Assembly (NCBI RefSeq): GCF_003589595.1
Contig: NW_020654080.1
Coordinates: 4,417,065-4,481,064 of the forward strand
Source: Hyposmocoma kahamanoa
Taxonomy: Eukaryota > Arthropoda > Insecta > Lepidoptera > Cosmopterigidae
Length of the DNA stretch: 64,000 nucleotides
Direction of reading: 5' to 3'
Positions 57,342-64,000 of the stretch are shown here, piece after piece. Within the stretch, counting starts at the first letter, position 1. Each line of letters opens with the position of its first letter. The notes beneath the pieces are model-generated. The model saw only the letters and a list, made by a program, of their open reading frames with translations, was not told where the DNA came from and did no database searches. A program made the translations under genes and the position numbers.

Positions 57342-57751
57342 CTACGCCTCCTTGGGATAGTTCGTGCCCTCTCGAAAGTAGAACAGGTGGCCAGATTCTA
57401 GAATAGTCGTGTTCTCCCCCAGTCTTCGAACTTCAGACAACCCTATCACATGCCACGTTATTTTCTCTAGTTCCACTTTGAGTTGCATCAAACTTTCGTC
57501 CAGCCGCAGACTGCGTCCGTTATACGTTGCCAAGGTCAATTTGTGGCAGCCTCCCGTAACCCGGGTATTCTTTGCACCCTCTGTCTTACCGTTACCGAGG
57601 CCGCTGCCTTGGCCCGGAATAGTAAAACCATAGAGTAAAACAGCCGGGAACTGGGGGCCGCTTCTTCCTTGACTTTGACATTTTGGGTGTTAATACCCAT
57701 ACTCATCATGAGCAAACGGGTTGGTGAGCGCAGAGCCGAGTCACGCGTCAA
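57342..57751 (-). pseudogene. RTE pol N-terminus and endonuclease start
   Basis: 57536-57751 gives a basic N-terminal tract. 57342-57539 gives LATYNGRSLRLDES (the usual TWNVRSL-type start of the endonuclease) and IGLSEVRR with the catalytic Glu. They are joined by a frameshift near 57540. Confidence 0.75.
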
Positions 57752-57869
57752 CAGCGCTGCTGCCCGCCGCTGATCAGGGTACTTAGGACTTGGCCTGTAA
57801 ATGGATATACCGCGATCGGTTTCGGTCGCCAGCGCCTCGTTCGTTTGTCGGCAGGGTACACCACACCCT

Positions 57870-57893
57870 GGCGTGTGTGTGTGTGTGTGTGGT
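57870..57893. repeat. (GT)n microsatellite
   Basis: About ten GT units followed by GGTGTGTAT, next to the RTE 5' limit. Confidence 0.9.
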
Positions 57894-58859
57894 GTGTATC
57901 GTAATAGATGCTATATCAGAGGTCATCAAAGAATGTAAAGGTTAGTAGGCTAGACGAGTGTTTTTCGCGTCTGTTCTTCAAGCGAGCTTCTATTGATTCC
58001 ATTGAGGTAATCCTTTGTAGATTATTAGAGCGGAAGACTTGGTATTTTATCTATATAATAATAGATGCTATGGAAACGTTATTTAGATCTGTTTTGCTAT
58101 TGAATTTGTATATACAGTATTTGTTTTATTGAATATCATAATGTTTTTACTATCATGATATTCATTTTTTTGTTGTAAAAATTTTCTACTTATATTATTG
58201 ATAGAAAGATCGAACAAACATATAGTCAAATTCACGTTTTCTTATGTTTATGAACAGTCTGCAACTTCACGATGTTTTATACACACGTAACTTCCACATT
58301 AAAGTCATAGTTCCTGATCGCCATCGGTATTCGAACCGTGCAGCTCTCAATCGGAGCGTTGAAACAAAAACAGATAAGTCACATATTGACTTGTTCTTTT
58401 TTAACGCCAAACCAACGACTTCAACCTATAGACAAGAACATTCACAGCAACTACATGTTCCAAATAGATCCAAACATAACATTATCACTATTAATATGTC
58501 CAAATTAATTAATAAAAATTGTTTATTTTTGTAGTCTCCATTCTCCTCTTCATTCTGTATATCATGACGTCATATCATCCTTTTCCACACAATTTTTTTT
58601 TGTCACAAGTAAAGGCAGTGTCTCGCGGTTAGTGCTTTTACAAATTTCTTCACACATCTGACAGCCACAAACCGTCACCGCTCATTTCATATTAATAATT
58701 AACAGAAAGTAATGACTTTCACATGGATTATTCCCGTTTTGCAGGATGCGAACTATGTAATCGGTAAAATTACCGCCAAAAAAATCAAGCCGTCTTAATG
58801 CGTCTTTTTGGTTTAAATAGCGAACATTTTCCACTAATCGTTGTCTTTCTGTCTGTTTT
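57894..58859. other. No gene seen
   Basis: AT-rich. A 96-codon frame at 58244-58534 has no domain. Confidence 0.4.
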
Positions 58860-59300
58860 TAACCGACTTCAAAAAAAAGGAGTAGGTTCTCAATTCGACT
58901 GTATGTTTTTTTTTTGCGTTTATGTTTGGAAAGAGGGTACCTCCATAGTCGTCCCATTCAAAAAATCATCCATTTTGAAAAAAATCATCCACCTCTAAGA
59001 GTGCCTGTTCACGCATGAAGATTCATTTTTATAAATAATAATATTTTAATAGCGCCTAATTTGTATTTTAGGGAGCAATTATTTTAATGGTTGATTTTTC
59101 TATATAGTTTCAATATAGTTTGAGTAGCAAGAACCGATTTTTATTATCTCCTATGTCAAGTTCTGTATAGTGGCGAACTAGGGGATGAATCCGGGTTTCC
59201 GAACTTTCTGGTAACCGATTTCAATAAAATTTGGCAATTAGATCTAATTCCACGTACTTTTGAGGTCGGTTTTTTTAGTACTCTGCACTGAGATTCTTAT
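58860..59300 (+). mobile_element. MITE-G copy 5, long form
   Basis: AACCGACTTCAAAAAAAAGG to TTTTGAGGTCGGTTTTTTTA. It contains GCCTGTTCACGCATGAAGAT and GTGGCGAACTAGGGGATGAA, shared with copy 4 but not the short copies. Confidence 0.85.
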
Positions 59301-59720
59301 TATAAATATAATTCATTGATAGAGCTAGTTTGGTACGAGATACAGCCATTAAATTGACAAGAATGACACAGCGTGTCACATGATCGCACGCTCTGTACCA
59401 TAAATCCATGAAAACCTCGTTTGCTTGTAACGGTCCAACGTCAATGTTGAAGACAGAGAGAATTGAATTGAAAATAATTACCCTATTTATCGAGTTCGTA
59501 GGTTTCCGCGATTGTTAGACATGGAAAATGACACTATTTTTCGTATCTAAATCGCATATATTTGTTTTTTCAAACAAACCAACCTTTCGTACCCTTTACA
59601 GATCCTGTAAAGGATCTGAAATAAAAAATAGTATAATTTCCAACATTACCTTACTTTTCAGGTCGTTCAAAACATTGTAACGGATCAACGCCCCCTCTCC
59701 TAAACAACATACATAACCAT
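59301..59720. other. AT-rich, with one arm of foldback family F
   Basis: 59534-59600 matches the left arm of the element at 44892 and contains ATTTGTTTTTTCAAACAAAC. It is followed by a small hairpin (CTTTACAGATCCTGTAAAG). Confidence 0.5.
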
Positions 59721-59730
59721 NNNNNNNNNN
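59721..59730. other. Assembly gap (10 N)
   Basis: Ten N bases. The true size is unknown. AT-rich sequence and foldback arms on both sides may explain the break. Confidence 0.99.
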
Positions 59731-60114
59731 TAATTCATTTTTTATTTTATTTTGTGGAAGGTATGTTCTGTTACAATATTACCGTTCATTCATAAAACGA
59801 GTTACGATTAGCCTCTGAACAACGTCTGGGTTTAGGTAGGTTATGGAGTGCTATATTTCAATTTGATCTACGTCATTCATCGTTCTTTTTTGGGGCAGCC
59901 TTGAGTGGCCGACTTTGATTGGTCCAGATGCAATGCTGCGTAGAAATTGTTCTGATAACAAAATTTACTGATAAATTTTAAAAGTTAATGTCATCTGAAC
60001 GGTACATATTCCGCGACACAATTTTACTACGTAATAAATTCTTTAGTGCGATAAGGAATTTTCTAATAAATCTTATACGTATCGAGTTCTTGGGTTTTCG
60101 CGATTGTTACACAT

Positions 60115-60168
60115 AGGAAATGAAACTATTTTTCCGGATTTAAATCCGGAAAGATAGTTTCATTTCCT
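60115..60168. repeat. 54-bp near-perfect palindrome
   Basis: AGGAAATGAAACTATTTTTC through GGATTTAAATCC and back, with one mismatched pair. It is made from the foldback-F end motif. Confidence 0.9.
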
Positions 60169-60455
60169 AAATCTTATACGATTTGTGGTTTCGTTTTACC
60201 CATACACTAAAATATACTTGTCAGTTTTAAAAAGGGGGAAGTTAGAAGATTAAAGCTTATGTCTGTGTATTTGAGTGTATATCTGTCTGTAGCATAGTAG
60301 TTACCAAACGTCTCGACTGAAGTGGTTTATTTTTATTGAAATGTTATTTTTATCGAGACGGGTCTTAGTTTTGTTTAATGAACGTCTGTTCTAAGGTCAT
60401 CAGCTGGGAAAACTACCAGCTAATGTAGGGATTTCAGTCATAAAATGAATATTGT

Positions 60456-60461
60456 TTTATT
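60456..60461 (-). terminator. AATAAA poly(A) signal candidate
   Basis: TTTATT on the plus strand, about 170 nt downstream of the stop of the minus-strand exon at 60630. The hexamer is common in AT-rich DNA, so it is only supporting evidence. Confidence 0.4.
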
Positions 60462-60559
60462 TCTTCTTGTCCGATCGACTAGAAATTTGTTCTTCTATGG
60501 AAATTCGATGACATTGTAATAATATGGTTACATTGATCTTAAACTACGACCGGGATAGT

Positions 60560-60587
60560 CTGCAATATATATATATATATATTGCAG
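60560..60587. repeat. AT-rich perfect palindrome CTGCAAT(AT)nATTGCAG
   Basis: 28 bp, in the presumed 3' UTR of the minus-strand exon. Confidence 0.9.
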
Positions 60588-60629
60588 GATAGTTTTCAAG
60601 TAGTTAAAGCAGAACAATCGTGGTTGGGC

Positions 60630-60856
60630 TTATTGAATTGGTCTCGGCTTACTGATGGTGACTACTTGAGGTACATTTGTGATGATGCGACCTTTTTCAT
60701 CGTCATTCCACATTTTTATCACCCTTATATATGGTTCCTGGCCACCTACTTTGAATTTTAATTCCTTTTCTTCGTCATTCTTACTTCTATTCATTTCGTC
60801 GCCACACTCTACTAAATTTTCGAAGCGAGCAGACATGCTAGGTTCCATCTCAAATT
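60630..60856 (-). CDS. Unidentified gene, probable last coding exon
   Basis: The minus-strand frame encodes about 75 residues to a stop at 60630-60632. It begins FEMEPSMSARFENLVECGDE, continues NRSKNDEEKELKFKVGGQEP, and ends TNVPQVVTISKPRPIQ. Composition is protein-like (balanced, charged, few low-complexity runs) and unlike neighbouring chance ORFs. A splice acceptor CACTGGCCAG lies at 60857-60866, with one nucleotide of the first codon coming from the previous exon. An in-frame stop about 20 nt above the acceptor shows that the upstream sequence is not coding. There is an internal ATG at 60846-60848, so a single-exon start is also possible. I do not recognise the family. No upstream exon was found in 60857-64000. 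Confidence 0.6.
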
Positions 60857-60866
60857 CTGGCCAGTG

Positions 60867-61595
60867 AAACCATCAAAAATCATGTAACCTAACTGCTTAA
60901 GCATATTTGTACAAATACAGTCCTTTTTCAGGTAAGTTCCTTTTTTATAATGTCTAACCTTTATGTAATTTTAATAAGGAGTATTTTCATATGATTGTAC
61001 CTGTCTTATACCGTTATTTTGTTTTGTTACAGCCTTACCTTTACCTTCATCTTTCTTCCTTTACCTATTCCTATTTTACAATAAATGACGTGGACCGAGC
61101 GTTTAATTTAATTACTCAATACCCTCGGCCACATATTATTTTGCATCTGGGGTTTTTTAATTCTTAATTTTACCTAACATCCTGCAGAGAGATAGGAAGA
61201 TATCATTGCCCAAGTCACGGGCTATTAATGGCGTCTGAGACTATCGCAGTATCGTGGAGGATGACGCATATTACGGTAGACTTCAATGGGCAAAGTCGGA
61301 CTGTGAATGATCATAATAATGAATCTAATTTATCCAAATCGGTATGACACATTGTGAGTAACCACATTTTTATCGAAATCAGATTAGGGGAATCGGTACC
61401 TATTACGACTATGCCGATGTTGGGAACAATCGATATTTATACCTAGACTCCGTTCTGTTGATTCGGAAAACAGATTTTTTGGGTATAAATAGAACCGCAT
61501 TACTTCGCATGAACCGATTGCTAAATCGGATCCTTTTTTTTTTTAATTACCCGATATCTATGCTCACCATAATTGTTGAAAGGATTTTTCACAGA
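60867..61595. other. No gene seen
   Basis: AT-rich. It would be intron of the minus-strand gene if that call is right. Confidence 0.4.
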
Positions 61596-62140
61596 ATAGA
61601 GTAGAATAGAATAGAATACGTTTATTTGCCAGAATACAGTAATGATGAAGGTCTTAAATAAAATTAGGTACATTGTATTCAACCTGCAGGCAGATGTGCA
61701 AATATTAATTTCATGTTTGGTTTCTACAGTGCACTTCAAATTAATCTAAATTTTTATTTGGAAATTCTTATTACTATAGAAGCAATTTGTCAAAAGCGAT
61801 TTTGTCAATTGTAATTTAAAGGTATGTCCTTGCAACAATTTAATTTCATTTGGCAGATTGTTGTAAATAATTATGCACATGTTGAAGCAGTTTTTCTTAT
61901 AAATAACTTTATGGCAACGAGGTTGGTACAAAAGATTCATAATTTTTGCTCTTATCTGCCTTTGATTAATTTCACCACGTGTTATGAAATATTGAGGATA
62001 AGTTTTGACAAATACACAGATATCCCTAATGTACATGCATGGCAAAGGCAGTATGTTTTTTGAACAGCGGTTTACAGCTGTTTGTTTTTGCACATTATCA
62101 GAAATATCGCGTAACAGCACAGCATCATCACGAGTCACGA
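61596..62140 (-). pseudogene. LINE 3' end, pol C-terminal fragment with (TAGAA)n tail
   Basis: A minus-strand frame (61746-62138, 130 codons) reads like the C-terminus of Rex1/Daphne- or CR1-type LINE pol: LPCMYIRDICVFVKTYPQYF, RGEINQRQIRAKIMNLLYQP, FNMCIIIYNNLPNEIKLLQG, then TKSLLTNCFYSNKNFQ. It is followed by a 3' UTR and a GAATAGAGTAGAATAGAATAG microsatellite at 61595-61618, a usual LINE tail. The RT core is missing. Confidence 0.75.
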
Positions 62141-62463
62141 GTCTCCTCTAAACAGCGGGTTCAGAACATGGCAGACTATAGTATATGCGAACCAATGCAG
62201 TTCGAGGACTTCACATGTCTACCAAGGACTGTGAACCTTCTTCGCTGTTCAGGTTTAATTCTGATGTTTTCCTTCATTTCACAGTTAAACAGTCACAAAT
62301 ATCAATATCAAGAATCACCGGTCATGGTGACGATCCACTGCCATATTTGCGATTCTGCGCTATGTCGGTTACGTCGGTTCTTTTGCGGATATCCTAATTT
62401 CTGATTCGATCTCGCAGTAAAACTCGATTTTGCTGAGTTTCACAAATATACAAATATTTCGTA
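62141..62463. other. No gene seen
   Basis: Two overlapping frames (62039-62404 and 62185-62397) without a domain. Confidence 0.4.
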
Positions 62464-62670
62464 GCAGTAGAGCTCCTTGCGAGAACGTTCACTTAAACGT
62501 TCAATGTGACCATTACAGCGTTCCGGTTTTGAAGCGTAAAGGTCCTGGTGAAATTACAGGCACTTGGAAATTGTCAACTTATGTTATGGACAGGCGTGTC
62601 GTTTACCATCAGGCGCACGATTTGTTCCTCTCGTTCCACGATGTCATAAAAAACAAAAAAAATAAAATAA
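62464..62670 (+). repeat. SINE-A copy, internally deleted
   Basis: GCAGTAGAGCTCCTTGCGAG to GATGTCATAAAAAACAAAAAA. The CACCTTACC and GCAGTGGCAGTG blocks are missing. Confidence 0.8.
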
Positions 62671-63016
62671 AAATAAAAATACGTGTAATGAATTCAAACC
62701 ATCAACCTCTCAATTTAGAAGCAACCACACTTCCACTAGGCTACCACAGCTCTAGTTTAATAGCGCAATGTGGGCCAAAAGTTAAAATTTGCGACTGGGC
62801 GCGGTGACGCAAGCCCTCTAATCAGGAAGCTCGGTCAATTGTGTCGCCTATAGCCAGGGTTAGTCTTCTATTGCAACAAATTTCTTTTACACACCTCGAC
62901 CCATATAATTATGCTACTTACAATTTTAACGGAAAAAGTTCTTCTTATCGTATCGATAGCATACACTACCTATTACACTTGGCGAAAAGTCATGGTAAAA
63001 AGATTTGTCATTCGAC

Positions 63017-63105
63017 GTAAGATTCTCGCCGATTGTTGCCCAGGGTGCATCTGACGTACTACAAAGGAATGTTACGTCGTGGAGGCCCCTTTCGTGCACA
63101 CTATG
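63017..63105. repeat. Dispersed repeat, copy 2
   Basis: CTCGCCGATTGTTGCCCAGGG, CTGACGTACTAC and GGCCCCTTTCGTGCACAC, paired with 29618-29720. Antisense frames here are not supported as genes. Confidence 0.55.
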
Positions 63106-63174
63106 AAAAAATAGAAAGAACAAAAAAAGTAATTTAACAGAGTTAGAGATCCAATTGTCGAAAAGTACAATTTG

Positions 63175-63295
63175 GGACTAGTCAAGGCTAGAGTGAATAG
63201 GCATTTTTTAGGCAAACGCATTCAATTGTCGGTCACATCCTCGCTTAACATCAGGTGAGATTGTAGCCAAGCGTGAGTCTATTATATATTAAAAA
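63175..63295 (+). mobile_element. Jockey-like LINE 3' tail
   Basis: The frame VKARVNRHFLGKRIQLSVTS then SLNIR, followed by CTTAACATCAGGTGAGATTG and an A-rich end, matches the pol C-terminus and 3' tail common in lepidopteran Jockey elements. About 120 bp only. Confidence 0.7.
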
Positions 63296-64000
63296 AATAT
63301 TTGATTTTCACAACTTGCTAAATATGATGTAAATAATTGATTTTGAGTAATTTTTTTGAGTTACGTCAATCAATATTATATTATACAATCGACTTACTTA
63401 AACTCAAACCCTTGGATTCCCATTGGGGTAAGCAGAAACTATCGATTGCTACTTAGCACGATCCTGACAAATGACACTTACATTCATTAATGTTTTCATA
63501 CCGGCCTCTTATTATTTTCTCACTACGCACTCCTGCTAAGCAATCACGAATATTATCATTATCTAACACTAAATTAATTAGATTTTAGTCAAAAATACCC
63601 ATGTTATTTGTCTCGAAAGTAAATTATGACAGGCGTAGGCATTTAAATTCAATGGCAACGCGCTGTCCGGTGTAAATTAGAACATTGGATTAATTTTATA
63701 GACCATTTTTGTCAGTGTTCTTTCCTTTTTGATAGATACGTAATTGCATGTCCCATGAAATAGAAACAAGACATAAACAAGACATTATAGTATAAATATT
63801 TTTTCAAGAAAATAAATATGTCTAGACCACTTAGGTAAAGTACCTCTCTAAGGCACCTTCATTTTTGGTGTATTTTTCGTCGAGTGCTGGTAATAATTTA
63901 ATATTTTAATTATCTTTTCTTAGTATCAGCATGTGTTCTTTGAAATTTCGAAATGAATAATAAAATGAACATTAAACGTTTCATGATTTATTCCAGAATA
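63296..64000. other. No gene seen
   Basis: AT-rich to the window end. No exon or repeat recognised. Confidence 0.45.

Larger units (their letters stand above)
54716..57880 (-). mobile_element. Nearly full-length, decayed RTE-type LINE
   Basis: On the minus strand, RTE pol pieces occur in order over about 2.9 kb in at least five shifted frames. At 57342-57751 are the endonuclease start TYNGRSLRLDESLMQLKVEL and ITWHVIGLSEVRRLG. At 56442-57233 is the endonuclease C-terminus with KNEIDFILTDKK and TGSDHRLIRGTL. At 56003-56539 are the linker and RT start with [20 protein letters not shown]. At 54716-55606 the RT core and tail. There is a single pol ORF in this clade and no ORF1, as expected. The 5' limit is uncertain, near the (GT)n at 57870. 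Confidence 0.85.

Noticed and set aside
1..64000. CRISPR arrays, prokaryotic operons, phage modules
   Set aside because: The window is clearly animal nuclear DNA (introns, SINEs, LINEs); no regularly spaced direct repeats were seen.

Overview
This is a eukaryotic nuclear window, almost certainly from a moth or butterfly (Lepidoptera). It is AT-rich and almost free of long host ORFs. It is packed with repeats of types common in lepidopteran genomes: tRNA-derived SINEs, RTE, R1, Jockey-like and CR1-like LINEs, and many small inverted-repeat DNA elements. I see no operons, prokaryotic signals, CRISPR arrays, or intact tRNA or rRNA genes. A 10-base N run at 59721-59730 marks an assembly gap.

Two host genes can be supported. 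On the plus strand, two exons (35045-35182 and 42099-42634) belong to tRNA dimethylallyltransferase (Trit1/MiaA family). They share a compatible reading phase across a 6.9 kb intron. The P-loop exon and the 3' exons are not recognisable here, so this window is mostly Trit1 intron and flank. On the minus strand, 60630-60856 looks like the last coding exon of an unidentified gene, with an acceptor, a stop and a downstream AATAAA.

Region by region. 1-12 kb: SINEs of four families, a 410-bp hAT-like MITE, RTE and Jockey-like 3' ends, and one SINE copy carrying two 3-bp-TSD MITEs. 12-16 kb: more MITEs and a PIF/Harbinger remnant with a transposase N-terminus. 16-19 kb: 5' part of a CR1-like LINE (ORF1 plus endonuclease). 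19-32 kb: clusters of one SINE family (called SINE-A here), nested SINEs and a 507-bp hAT-like element. 32-35 kb: a 5'-truncated LINE with an open 567-residue reverse-transcriptase ORF, then SINE debris reaching to within about 26 nt of a Trit1 splice acceptor. 35-43 kb: the two Trit1 exons, with a Tc1/mariner-type remnant, an R1-clade LINE fragment and a badly decayed LINE in the intron. 43-54 kb: a second hAT-like copy, several foldback elements, a head-to-head SINE pair, a Harbinger-type MITE and a fuller Tc1/mariner-type copy with a nested MITE. 54-58 kb: a decayed, nearly full-length RTE LINE. 58-64 kb: MITEs, palindromes, the unidentified minus-strand exon and two more LINE 3' ends.

The main biology is therefore one tRNA-modification gene in a heavily nested transposon landscape. 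I found no convincing evidence of a new multi-gene system. The most checkable observations are TIR/TSD-defined DNA elements, repeated use of the same target site inside one SINE family, the SINE next to the Trit1 acceptor, and the charged insertion in the Trit1 exon. SINE, LINE and MITE family labels (A-E, G, H, K) are mine, for cross-reference within this window.
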